DNA of 64,000 nucleotides, from contig CAINED010000061.1 of the NCBI GenBank assembly GCA_903847605.1, positions 27,336-91,335 on the forward strand, written 5' to 3'. Shown in pieces: positions 8,353 to 16,635 of this stretch. The first letter of the stretch is position 1; every line of letters begins with the position of its first letter. A model generated the notes under the pieces. The model saw only the letters and a list, made by a program, of their open reading frames with translations, did not search any database and had not been told where the DNA came from. A program made the translations under genes and the position numbers. Origin of the DNA: an uncultured Hyphomicrobiales bacterium. Its GTDB lineage: Bacteria; Pseudomonadota; Alphaproteobacteria; Rhizobiales; Beijerinckiaceae.

Positions 8353-9141
8353 TCAGGCAGCGGGCGATGCCGGCCGCACCAGGAAGCTCTCGCCGCGATC
8401 CAGAAAATCAAGCATCAGGGCCGATACGCGTTTGGGCTGATCGAACTCCAGCGCATGCGCGGCGTCCCAGATATAGGTGAGATGCGAACTTGGTACGCGC
8501 GCCTTGAGTAGCTGCCCGCTTTCGGATGGGATGACCTTGTCCAGCGTGCCCATCAGCACCAGAGTCCGTGCTTTGATTTCGCCCAGGCGAGCAGCGAGGG
8601 AATCGTCAAAGGCAACGCCACCCGTATATTCGGACATGGCCTTGCGGTTGCCGAGCAACACCTGTTCGCTGCGCTGTTCTTTCGGCGCTTGCTCCGGCTT
8701 GGCGTGCAGCGCCTTGAGTCGTGCTTGTGGGTCTTCGGGCAAGCCCCCTTTGTTGTTGGCCCGCAGCCCTGCCGGCGCTTCCAGAACGAGTTGGCCGACG
8801 CGTTGCGGATGCAGCACGGCCAGCCACAGCGCGATCCAGCCGCCGAAGGATTCGCCGACCACGTCGCATTCGCCACCACACTCTTTCTCGATATAGGCTG
8901 CGACGAGATCGGCAAGGCTTTGCAACGTCTTCACGCCTGCATGCTTCGGCATGCCTTCAAAGCCCGGCATGAACAGTGCATGCACCGTGTGGTGATCCGC
9001 CAGCGCTTCTATGACCTTCGAAATGCGCGGACCCGCCGCGCTGTGCAGGTGAACGAGAGCGCGGCCCGTGCCCGCCTTGCGCACGCGCAGAGGCCCGCTC
9101 GGCATGGCATGATCCGTCTCGGAATGGACAATTGTCGTCAT
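8353..9141 (-). CDS. Alpha/beta hydrolase
   Basis: A 262-residue alpha/beta-hydrolase with an intact triad: nucleophile Ser in VVGESFGGW, Asp in GTLDKVIP and His in WDAAHALEF. The fold resembles carbon-carbon bond and ester hydrolases of aromatic degradation. The ATG at 9141 is used; an in-frame TTG five codons upstream is possible. It lies 24 bases downstream of, and in the same direction as, the luciferase-like monooxygenase at 9166-10302, which suggests one transcript. Its stop adjoins the end of the convergent LigB gene, one base apart. Confidence 0.87.
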   Translation of the reverse strand: MTTIVHSETDHAMPSGPLRVRKAGTGRALVHLHSAAGPRISKVIEALADHHTVHALFMPGFEGMPKHAGVKTLQSLADLVAAYIEKECGGECDVVGESFGGWIALWLAVLHPQRVGQLVLEAPAGLRANNKGGLPEDPQARLKALHAKPEQAPKEQRSEQVLLGNRKAMSEYTGGVAFDDSLAARLGEIKARTLVLMGTLDKVIPSESGQLLKARVPSSHLTYIWDAAHALEFDQPKRVSALMLDFLDRGESFLVRPASPAA

Positions 9142-9165
9142 GTCAGTTGATCCCAAAGTTCATTT

Positions 9166-10302
9166 TCACAGCATGCGCACTTCCGGCAACACGCGCTCGT
9201 GGAAAAGCTTCATGCTGCGCATGACGGACGCCTGCGGCATGGTGCCAAGTTTCATGTTCATGTTGATGTGCCCGGCGCCCAGATGCTGGTTGAGCCGCTT
9301 GATCTGCTTGACCACGCTTTCCGGGCTGCCGCAGAGGATCGTGCCAGCCTCGATCTGCTCCTTGATGCTGCGCTGCTTCAAGGTTTCGAGCCGCTTCACG
9401 AAATATTCGCCAGCGCCGGCGCCCGATGCGCCTTCGCCGAAAAAGCGCGTCTTCTGCACGACGATACGCTGCGCATCCTGTTGCGGGCGCATCAGTACCT
9501 TGTGGAAATAGGCCAGCGCTTCCGCCATTTCTTCCTGCGCCTCTTCGTCCGTCTCGGCGATGCAGGTGCCCTGTCCGACGAGGATATCGTCCGGACCGGG
9601 ATTGCGGCCATGCGCGAGCGAGCTCTCGCGATAGGTGTCGATCAGGCCACGCGCCACGTCGAGATCGCCGATCAGCGTGAGTCCCACCATCGCGGGAAAT
9701 TCGCCGACGAACGCTGCAGATTCCTTGTTGCTGGCCGACATCAGCATGCGCGGATGCGGGTTCTGGTGCGGACGCGGCCAGATGGAAATCGCGCGATACT
9801 GGTAGAACTCGCCCTCCCATCCGAAGGGCTCGGGTTCCGTCCACGCCTTGAGAATGATGTTGAGAGCCTCGCGCATGCGTCCGCGCGATTCATCGGGCGA
9901 AACATTGTAGGCGATGTATTCATGGGGAATACCGCGCACGAAACCTGCGATCAAGCGTCCGCCGCTCATCACGTCGAGCATGGCGTATTCCTCGGCCACA
10001 CGCACCGGATTGAGCAGCGGCAAAAGATTGCCGAGCATGGCGATCTTGATCTTCTGCGTGCGCTGGGTCAGCGCGCCGCCGATCACATTGCAGTTCGACA
10101 TCAGCGAGTAGGGCGAGAAGTGATGTTCGTTCGCGCCCACCCAATCGAAGCCGCAAGCCTCCGCATGGGCCATTGTGTCTATATAGGTCTTGTAGAGTTC
10201 GGTGCCTTTTTCGGCGCGGAATGCGCCGTTGCGCGCCGGCCATTCGGTCGGGGCCTCGTCGAGGTCCGTCCAGGGCATCAAATGAAAGAATGAAAAGTGC
10301 AT
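9166..10302 (-). CDS. Luciferase-like (LLM) flavin-dependent monooxygenase
   Basis: A 378-residue bacterial-luciferase-family TIM barrel. Typical elements are WVGANEHHFSPYSLM, AMLGNLLPLLNPVRVAEEYAMLDVMSGGR and the C-terminal CGSPESVVKQIKRL. Such enzymes use reduced FMN or F420 to oxygenate small organic substrates. AGGAG lies a few bases ahead of the ATG at 10302. It is followed by an alpha/beta hydrolase, the same pairing seen at 46.8-48.8 kb and 59.4-61.6 kb in this window. No flavin reductase gene is nearby, so reduced flavin must come from elsewhere. Confidence 0.9.
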   Translation of the reverse strand: MHFSFFHLMPWTDLDEAPTEWPARNGAFRAEKGTELYKTYIDTMAHAEACGFDWVGANEHHFSPYSLMSNCNVIGGALTQRTQKIKIAMLGNLLPLLNPVRVAEEYAMLDVMSGGRLIAGFVRGIPHEYIAYNVSPDESRGRMREALNIILKAWTEPEPFGWEGEFYQYRAISIWPRPHQNPHPRMLMSASNKESAAFVGEFPAMVGLTLIGDLDVARGLIDTYRESSLAHGRNPGPDDILVGQGTCIAETDEEAQEEMAEALAYFHKVLMRPQQDAQRIVVQKTRFFGEGASGAGAGEYFVKRLETLKQRSIKEQIEAGTILCGSPESVVKQIKRLNQHLGAGHINMNMKLGTMPQASVMRSMKLFHERVLPEVRML

Positions 10303-10333
10303 GGCTCCTGCCTTTCTTTTCTTGTTGTCGGTG

Positions 10334-11191
10334 TCAGCGCGCCGGCGGCTCCATGCCGCGTTCCTCATACCATTTCTCGCATTCGTCGAAAGCCGCCTGG
10401 ATACGCGCATGACGCTCGTCGATCAGGGGCCGCGCCCATGTATGCGTGAAGATGAAGAATTCCTTGTGCCTGATCGCGCGTAGCACGCGCTCGCCGATGA
10501 GATCGGGCGGAAGTCCTTCCTGCAGCAGATGCGCGAACTGCTCGCTCTCCTCGCGCTTGAAAGCGCCGCCCATACGCTCCGGTCTTGCACGGCCCGAATG
10601 GAAAATGCCCGTATTCACTGCAGCCGGCGCGAGAACGGAAACGCCGATATTGGATCCCTCGAGATCCTGCTCCAGTGCCTCGCTGATCCCGACAACGGCG
10701 TATTTCGACATCGAATAGGGGCCGGTGTCCCAGCCCGGCTGGATGCGAAAGCCGCCGATGGAGGCGGTGTTGACGATATGGGCTTCCTCGCCGTGCTCGC
10801 GCATATGCGGAACGAAAGTCTGGAAGCCGTGGATGACGCCATAGAGATTGACGCCGAGCACCCATTCCCAGTCTTTCAGCGGCAGTTTTTCGATGGGCAC
10901 GCCATGCATGGAAATGCCGGCATTATTGCAGACGATATGCACTTTTCCGAAAGCATCGAATGCCTGCTGGGCCGCGCGGCGCACCTGGTCGCCAACGCTC
11001 ACATCGGCTTCGACAGCAATGGCCTGTGCGCCCAGCCTGTTGACCGCGCTCAGGGCCTGATCGAGCGCATCGCGACGGATATCGCACAGCACGACATTCA
11101 TACCATTGCGCGCGAAGGTGCGGGCCATGCCTAGGCCGATGCCGGAACCGGCGCCGGTGATGAAGGCCGTCTTGCCCTGAAAATTCTGCAT
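10334..11191 (-). CDS. SDR family oxidoreductase
   Basis: A 285-residue classical SDR with TGAGSGIG (about residue 12), NNAG (about 90), Ser in NTASIGG and YSMSK for catalysis. CDIRR after strand two suggests an NAD(H) or mixed preference. The C-terminus is longer than the 250-residue norm and has an Arg/Glu-rich tail (RHARIQAAFDECEKWYEE), a pattern seen in SDRs of aromatic and terpene degradation clusters. It is probably the first gene of the unit running leftward through the LLM oxygenase (31-base gap) and the hydrolase. It diverges from the Rieske gene. Confidence 0.88.
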   Translation of the reverse strand: MQNFQGKTAFITGAGSGIGLGMARTFARNGMNVVLCDIRRDALDQALSAVNRLGAQAIAVEADVSVGDQVRRAAQQAFDAFGKVHIVCNNAGISMHGVPIEKLPLKDWEWVLGVNLYGVIHGFQTFVPHMREHGEEAHIVNTASIGGFRIQPGWDTGPYSMSKYAVVGISEALEQDLEGSNIGVSVLAPAAVNTGIFHSGRARPERMGGAFKREESEQFAHLLQEGLPPDLIGERVLRAIRHKEFFIFTHTWARPLIDERHARIQAAFDECEKWYEERGMEPPAR

Positions 11192-11390
11192 TGCCTCGAC
11201 GTCCCGCCCGATTTCTTCATGATGTTGCGCGCCAATATGGCTTTCAGCCATGCTTTGTCCAGAAGCGCATGATGCGGCTATGTTGCGCAGCAACGCGGCA
11301 GGCCGCCAGACGCTGGACTTGCCTTCCGGCCCATGCTCGACTGCAACGAGTATGGGATCGGACCATAAGTTCGGCCACGAGGAGGATGAG
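11192..11390. promoter_or_regulatory. Divergent intergenic region with a short inverted repeat
   Basis: A 199-base gap between divergently transcribed SDR and Rieske oxygenase genes, so it must hold two promoters. It contains the perfect inverted repeat GTTGC-GCA-GCAAC at 11282-11294, which could be an operator half-site pair. The right end holds a GGAGG ribosome site for the Rieske gene. Confidence 0.35.
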
Positions 11391-12713
11391 ATGACATCTG
11401 CCGCCGAAAGCGAAATCCTGACGCGCGTGGGACCGGGTACTCCGGTCGGCGAAATGATGCGGGAATATTGGACGCCCGCCATTATGTCGAGCGAACTCGT
11501 GGCGGATGCGCCGCCCGTGCGTGTCATGCTGCTTGGTGAAAAGCTGATCGCCTTTCGCGACAGCGAAGGACGCGTGGGCGTGATGGATCATCGCTGTCCG
11601 CACCGCTGCGCTTCCTTGTTCTTCGGCCAGAACAGGGAAGGCGGCATCCGTTGCACCTATCACGGCTGGAAGTTCGATGTGGAAGGCAATTGCCTCGAAC
11701 AACCGAACCTGCCGCCGCATCTCACTTTCGCCGACAAGGTGAAGGCGAAGGCCTACCCGGCTGTCGAGCGTTACGGCATAGTCTGGACATACATGGGCAA
11801 ACGCGCCGTGCCGCCGCCCTTGCCGAATTTCGAAGCGGTGATGCTGGCCGATCCCGGCGAACGCAATCTTTTCTGCGCCATGCGCGCGTGCAACTGGCTA
11901 CAGGGCCTCGAGGGCGACATCGACACGTCGCATTTCAGTTTCCTGCACATGGGCGCGGTGAAACCGGAAGAGGTCGATCCCGCCAATTCCGGCCGCTATG
12001 CCGTCATCAATCCCGCGCCGGAATATCACGTCGCCGATACGGACTGGGGCACGATGTACGCTGCCCACCGGCCGGCCAATCCGGGCCAGACCTATTGGCG
12101 CTTTGCCCATTTCATGTTTCCGTTCTGGACCATTCCTCCGGATGGAAATTTCGCGGACCACGTCATCGCGCGCGCCTGGGTGCCAATGGACGACACGCAC
12201 ACGATGTTCTTCCACGTCTCATGGAAGAAAAACGAGCCGGGTCTGCGCAAGCGCAAGGACGGTTCGCAAATTCCCGGCGCCACCATCGGCAACGAATTCC
12301 TGCCAAATACGACGGACTGGTTCGGGCGCTGGCGTCTCGCAGCCAATGCGGACAACGATTACAAGATCGACCGGCAGGCGCAGCAGGATGGCAGCAATTA
12401 TTCCGGCATCACCGGCATCCACTTGCAGGATCAGGCGCTGACGGAAAGCATGGGCGGAATCGTCGACCATACGTTCGAGCATCTCGCTGCAAGCGACCTG
12501 ATGATCAACCGAACCCGCCGGCGCATTCTTCAGGCGGCGCAGGCGGCAGCAAGCGGCATTGCGCCGCCCGGCGTCGACCAGCCCGAATTGTTCCAGGGTG
12601 CGCGCGGCGGCGATTTCATCACGCCGAACACGATCGGCTGGTTGCAGGCCTATTCGGACGAATTGCGAATATCGAAGAACCCGACAGGCGTTCTGAAAAT
12701 GGCTGCGGAATAG
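11391..12713 (+). CDS. Rieske non-heme iron oxygenase, alpha subunit
   Basis: A 440-residue aromatic ring-hydroxylating oxygenase. The Rieske [2Fe-2S] ligands are Cys69 and His71 (CPHRC) and Cys88 and His91 (CTYHGW). The catalytic iron site is in EGDIDTSHFSFLH, with His181 and His186. The architecture resembles the phthalate 4,5-dioxygenase/vanillate O-demethylase group of alpha-only oxygenases, which need a separate reductase; none is encoded nearby. GGAGG lies ahead of the ATG at 11391. The next gene downstream is the housekeeping rph, 58 bases away, so this oxygenase marks the edge of the catabolic block. Confidence 0.92.
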   Translation: MTSAAESEILTRVGPGTPVGEMMREYWTPAIMSSELVADAPPVRVMLLGEKLIAFRDSEGRVGVMDHRCPHRCASLFFGQNREGGIRCTYHGWKFDVEGNCLEQPNLPPHLTFADKVKAKAYPAVERYGIVWTYMGKRAVPPPLPNFEAVMLADPGERNLFCAMRACNWLQGLEGDIDTSHFSFLHMGAVKPEEVDPANSGRYAVINPAPEYHVADTDWGTMYAAHRPANPGQTYWRFAHFMFPFWTIPPDGNFADHVIARAWVPMDDTHTMFFHVSWKKNEPGLRKRKDGSQIPGATIGNEFLPNTTDWFGRWRLAANADNDYKIDRQAQQDGSNYSGITGIHLQDQALTESMGGIVDHTFEHLAASDLMINRTRRRILQAAQAAASGIAPPGVDQPELFQGARGGDFITPNTIGWLQAYSDELRISKNPTGVLKMAAE

Positions 12714-12771
12714 CCGGCTTGCGTTCTCTGCCTTGCCGGGCTACCTGCCGCCATCGAAACGAGGATAAAAA

Positions 12772-13485
12772 ATGAGACCTTCCGGCCGCGCGCCCGACCA
12801 GAAACGCGAAGTGACGCTCGAGCGGAGCGTCGCGCGCTATGCCGAAGGGTCCTGCCTCATCAAGTGCGGCAATACGCATGTGCTGTGCACCGCATCGCTG
12901 GAAGACAAGCCGCCGATGTGGCTGCGCGGGCAGGGGCGCGGCTGGGTGACGGCGGAATATGCGATGCTGCCGCGCGCCACCGAGACGCGCACACGTCGCG
13001 AAGTTTCTTCGGGACGGCCCTCCGGCCGCACGCAGGAAATCCAACGCCTGATCGGCCGCTCGTTGCGCGCTGTCGTCGATTTGCAGGCCCTCGGCGAGCG
13101 CCAGATCACCATCGACTGCGATGTGCTGCAGGCAGACGGCGGCACCCGTACGGCGGCGATCACCGGCGGCTGGATCGCCTTGCACGATTGCCTGAAATGG
13201 ATGCACGGCCGCTCGATGATCAAGACAATGCCGCTGACGGATCATGTCGCCGCCATATCGGTCGGCATCGCAGCAGGCGTCACCGTTCTCGATCTCGATT
13301 ATGTCGAAGATTCTGCTGCGCATACGGATTCGAATTTCGTGATGACGGGCAAGGGCAATCTCGTCGAAGTGCAGGCGACGGCGGAAGGCGCGACTTTCTC
13401 CGAAACGCAATTGCAGGAAATGTTGACGCTGGCGCGCAAGGGCATTGCTGAACTCGTTGTGTTGCAGAAGCAGGCGATCGGCTGA
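12772..13485 (+). CDS. rph: Ribonuclease PH
   Basis: A 237-residue phosphorolytic 3'-5' exoribonuclease that trims the 3' ends of tRNA precursors. The start is typical ([11 protein letters not shown]), and the phosphate-binding [12 protein letters not shown] near residue 125 and the C-terminal [12 protein letters not shown] block are intact. Length is normal. The start has a GAGGA ribosome site. It lies 13 bases upstream of rdgB, the usual rph-rdgB pair. In many alphaproteobacteria hrcA lies upstream of rph, but here a Rieske oxygenase does. Confidence 0.96.
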   Translation: MRPSGRAPDQKREVTLERSVARYAEGSCLIKCGNTHVLCTASLEDKPPMWLRGQGRGWVTAEYAMLPRATETRTRREVSSGRPSGRTQEIQRLIGRSLRAVVDLQALGERQITIDCDVLQADGGTRTAAITGGWIALHDCLKWMHGRSMIKTMPLTDHVAAISVGIAAGVTVLDLDYVEDSAAHTDSNFVMTGKGNLVEVQATAEGATFSETQLQEMLTLARKGIAELVVLQKQAIG

Positions 13486-13498
13486 AGCGGAGTTGCGC

Positions 13499-14146
13499 GT
13501 GTCGGGGAAAGCTCATCGCAAACTTGCGGGCAAGATCGTCATCGCGACGCATAACCCCGGCAAGTTGCGCGAAATGCGCGAACTGCTCGAGCCTTACGGT
13601 ATATCTGCTGTTTCCGCGGGCGAGTTGAATCTGCCTGAGCCCGATGAGACCGGCACGACATTCATTGAGAATGCCCTGATCAAGGCGCGCGCTTCGGCAA
13701 CAGCGTCAAGCCTGCCGGCCTTCGCCGATGATTCCGGCCTTTGTGTCGATGCGCTCGATGGTGATCCCGGTATCTATTCTGCGCGCTGGGCAAAGGAAGC
13801 CGGGGATTTCGCGAAGGCGATGGCGCTGGTCGACCGGAAGATGCGCGAGTGCGGCGCAACAGCGTCAACCCAGCGCCGGGGACATTTCGTCTCTGCGCTC
13901 GCGCTTGTCTGGCCCGACGGGCACGAAGAGACATTCGAAGCAAAAGTCTTCGGCGAAATCGTCTGGCCGCCGCGCGGCGAACGTGGCTTCGGCTACGATC
14001 CGTTCTTTCTGCCCGATGGGTATGATCGCACCTTCGGCGAAATGGACAGCCAGGAAAAGCACGGCATTCCCGCCGATGGATCGCAGGCTTTGTCGCATCG
14101 CGCGCGCGCGTTTCAGATGCTGGCGCGGGCCTGCTTGTCCGACTGA
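13499..14146 (+). CDS. rdgB: XTP/dITP diphosphatase (non-canonical purine NTP pyrophosphatase)
   Basis: A 215-residue Ham1/RdgB housecleaning enzyme that hydrolyses ITP, dITP and XTP to the monophosphates. Signature residues are [15 protein letters not shown] near the N-terminus, [34 protein letters not shown] and GFGYDPFF. The GTG start at 13499 is chosen because GCGGAG lies six bases ahead, and it follows the rph stop by 13 bases. In many Proteobacteria hemW is the next gene. Here hemW is about 25 kb further on. Confidence 0.95.
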   Translation: MSGKAHRKLAGKIVIATHNPGKLREMRELLEPYGISAVSAGELNLPEPDETGTTFIENALIKARASATASSLPAFADDSGLCVDALDGDPGIYSARWAKEAGDFAKAMALVDRKMRECGATASTQRRGHFVSALALVWPDGHEETFEAKVFGEIVWPPRGERGFGYDPFFLPDGYDRTFGEMDSQEKHGIPADGSQALSHRARAFQMLARACLSD

Positions 14147-14284
14147 AGCCCTACGAAATCTATTGTATGCGCTCGCATATTTGCTGCGCCGCAATACATT
14201 TTTGGACTGCTTCCTTGTACAATTCGATGGTCGGCGCTCCCCAAAATGGTAGTCTTTCTCCCGGAGAAATACGGGGAGGACTTC

Positions 14285-16249
14285 ATGACAAAGCATTCCG
14301 AAAAGCCGACGTCAGCCGAGCCGATTAGCGCCGACCGCCGCTCGTTCCTGAAAGGCGCAGCGATTGCGGGCGCAGCAGTTGCGATGCCTTCGCCGAACAA
14401 TAACGAGGCGCAAGCGCAAATCTCCGCGGGCACGCGCAAGGCTGCGCCGCCGCCGACTTCGGAACTCCTCGAACATGTCGCCGTTCCCGTCGGCGCCGGA
14501 CATGGCGAAGGACGTCCCGGCGGCGATTTCATGGTCGATGTGCTGCGTGCATTGAAAATCGAATATGTCGCGACCAATCCGGCATCGAGCTGCCGCGGCC
14601 TGCACGAATCCATCAACAATTATGCGATGAACAAAAGCCCGGAACTTCTCACAGTCATGCACGAGGAGTCCGGTGCAGCAATGGCGCATGGCTATGCCAA
14701 AGTGACCGGCAAGCCGATGGCGTGCCTGTTTCACGGCACCGTCGGCATGCAGCACGCGACGATGGCCATGTACAACGCCTGGTGCGATCGCGTGCCGATG
14801 ATCGTCATGGCCGGCAATCATCTTGATGCTGCGGATCGCTTGCCCGGCGTGCCGACGACACATGCCGCGCAGGACCCCATGGCGATCGTGCGCGACTTCA
14901 CGAAATGGGACGACCAACCGATGTCGCTGCAGGCTTTTGCCGAAGCGATGACCCGCGCCTATCAGATCACCATGACGCCGCTGCAAGCTCCCGTCGCTAT
15001 ATCCATCGACGGCCACATGCAGGATCATCCGATACCGGCGAACGCGAAGCTGCGCATTCCCAAGCTCATCATGCCCTCGGTGCCGCAGGGCGAAACCGGC
15101 GCCGTGAAGGATGCTGCGAAGCTGCTCGTCGGCGCGCAGAATCCGGTCATCGTCGTCGACCGCGCCGCACGCACGCACAAGGGACAGGGCCTGATCGTCG
15201 AACTGGCGGAATCGCTCAATGCGGCGGTCATCGATCAACTGGGACGGCAGAACTTCCCCAACCGCCATTACCTGCACGGCGAAGGCCGGGTCGATTCCCT
15301 CATTCGCGATGCGGACGTCATCATCGGCCTCGAGTTGACCGACTTCTGGGGCACGGTGAACGGCATCACCGACAATCCGGAACAGCCGCAATCGACGCGC
15401 ATCAAGGAGGGCACGAAGCTCATCAGCATTACTGCCAAGGATCTCTATATCCGCGCGAACTATCAGGACTTCCAGCGCTTCCAGCAGGTGGATATCCCCA
15501 TCGCGGCAGACGCCGAGGCGACGTTGCCATCGCTCATCGAGGCGATCAGGTCGGCGATGGACCCCGCCGCCAAGGCCCGCGTCGAGAAGCGCGGCGAGCT
15601 GCACCGCAAGGCCCGCGCTGCGGCGCGCGAGCGGATGATGACGGCGGCGACGCTGGCCTGGGACGCAAGCCCGATTTCAACGGCGCGCCTTTCCGCCGAA
15701 ATCTGGGCCGCGGTGAAAGATCACGACTGGGCCATGGTGTCGCGCGATTCGAGCCTGAGCAACTGGCCGCACCGCATCTGGAATTTCGACAAGCCCTACC
15801 AGTTCATCGGCGGCCCGGGCGGCGCTGGCGTCGGCTACAATCTTCCGGCTTCCGTTGGCGCAGCGCTTGCCCATCGCGAACATGGACGCCTTGCGGTGAA
15901 TATCCAGAACGACGGCGACGCCATGTTCGCGCCGGGCGTATTGTGGACGGCGATGCATCACAAGATTCCGCTTTTGACGGTGATGCACAACAACCGCGCC
16001 TATCATCAGGAAGTCATGCATTTGCAGCGTCTCGCAAGTTGGCGCGGGCGCGGCGCGGATCGTCAGTGGATCGGCACGATCATCGACCGGCCCGCCATCG
16101 ACTTCGCAATGCTCGCCAGGAGCATGGGTATGTCGAGCTTCGGACCGATCAGCAATCCGAACGAACTCGGCCCTGTGCTCAAGCGCGCGGTCGCCATGGT
16201 GAAATCCGGCGAGCCGGTTCTCATCGACGCCATCACGCAGCCGCGCTGA
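14285..16249 (+). CDS. Tat-exported thiamine-diphosphate-dependent enzyme
   Basis: A 654-residue acetolactate-synthase/benzoylformate-decarboxylase-fold enzyme with a twin-arginine signal (RRSFLK, Arg18-Arg19), a hydrophobic Ala-rich stretch and a likely cleavage near AQAQ (42-45). The PYR domain has the cofactor-activating Glu in MHEESGAAMAHGYA. The PP domain carries the ThDP/Mg motif from NDGDAMF to HNNRAYHQE. Most homologues of this fold are cytoplasmic; export through Tat fits a protein folded around its cofactor. It is the first gene of an operon with a c-type cytochrome (11 bases) and an LVIVD-repeat protein, which points to oxidation of a 2-oxo acid or similar substrate in the periplasm (inference). 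Confidence 0.88.
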   Translation: MTKHSEKPTSAEPISADRRSFLKGAAIAGAAVAMPSPNNNEAQAQISAGTRKAAPPPTSELLEHVAVPVGAGHGEGRPGGDFMVDVLRALKIEYVATNPASSCRGLHESINNYAMNKSPELLTVMHEESGAAMAHGYAKVTGKPMACLFHGTVGMQHATMAMYNAWCDRVPMIVMAGNHLDAADRLPGVPTTHAAQDPMAIVRDFTKWDDQPMSLQAFAEAMTRAYQITMTPLQAPVAISIDGHMQDHPIPANAKLRIPKLIMPSVPQGETGAVKDAAKLLVGAQNPVIVVDRAARTHKGQGLIVELAESLNAAVIDQLGRQNFPNRHYLHGEGRVDSLIRDADVIIGLELTDFWGTVNGITDNPEQPQSTRIKEGTKLISITAKDLYIRANYQDFQRFQQVDIPIAADAEATLPSLIEAIRSAMDPAAKARVEKRGELHRKARAAARERMMTAATLAWDASPISTARLSAEIWAAVKDHDWAMVSRDSSLSNWPHRIWNFDKPYQFIGGPGGAGVGYNLPASVGAALAHREHGRLAVNIQNDGDAMFAPGVLWTAMHHKIPLLTVMHNNRAYHQEVMHLQRLASWRGRGADRQWIGTIIDRPAIDFAMLARSMGMSSFGPISNPNELGPVLKRAVAMVKSGEPVLIDAITQPR

Positions 16250-16260
16250 GGGAGCCGGAA

Positions 16261-16608
16261 ATGTTCAAGACTGTCATCCACGCCTGCGCCGCGGGCGCAC
16301 TCCTCCTTTCGGTCTCCGGTGCGCAAGCCCAGGACGCAGCCAAGGGCCGCGAAATTTACGTCGCAAAGGGCTGCTATTCCTGTCACGGCTACAATGGACA
16401 AGGCGGCGTGACCGGTCCCAAGCTCGCGCCCGATCCGCTCGCGCCCGATGCCATTGCAGCTTTCGTTCGCAATGCTGGCCCAACGCGCATGCCGCAATAT
16501 GTGGAGAAGGAACTTTCCAACGAGGAAGTCGGGCATATCCACGCTTGGCTTGCGAGTCAGCCCAAGCCGAAAAACTGGAAAGATATTCCCCTTCTGAATC
16601 AAGAGTAG
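16261..16608 (+). CDS. Periplasmic c-type cytochrome
   Basis: A 115-residue protein with a Sec signal peptide ending AQAQ (about residue 24) and one heme-binding CYSCH motif (Cys38, Cys41, His42). Met77 in TRMP is the probable sixth ligand, and GPKLAP the usual proline loop. It looks like a class I electron carrier. It sits between the exported ThDP enzyme and the LVIVD-repeat protein, so it is the obvious electron acceptor for that unit. ATG follows GGAG. Confidence 0.9.
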   Translation: MFKTVIHACAAGALLLSVSGAQAQDAAKGREIYVAKGCYSCHGYNGQGGVTGPKLAPDPLAPDAIAAFVRNAGPTRMPQYVEKELSNEEVGHIHAWLASQPKPKNWKDIPLLNQE

Positions 16609-16635
16609 CGATACGTCGACGAGGAGGAGCAGGCC

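Noticed and set aside
14312..15604. 430-residue open frame on the minus strand
   Set aside because: Antisense to the exported ThDP enzyme. No motif, and the sense gene has Tat signal and cofactor motifs.
14905..16260. Long upstream extension of the cytochrome c frame
   Set aside because: The frame is open but non-coding in character. The signal peptide and ribosome site fix the cytochrome start at 16261.
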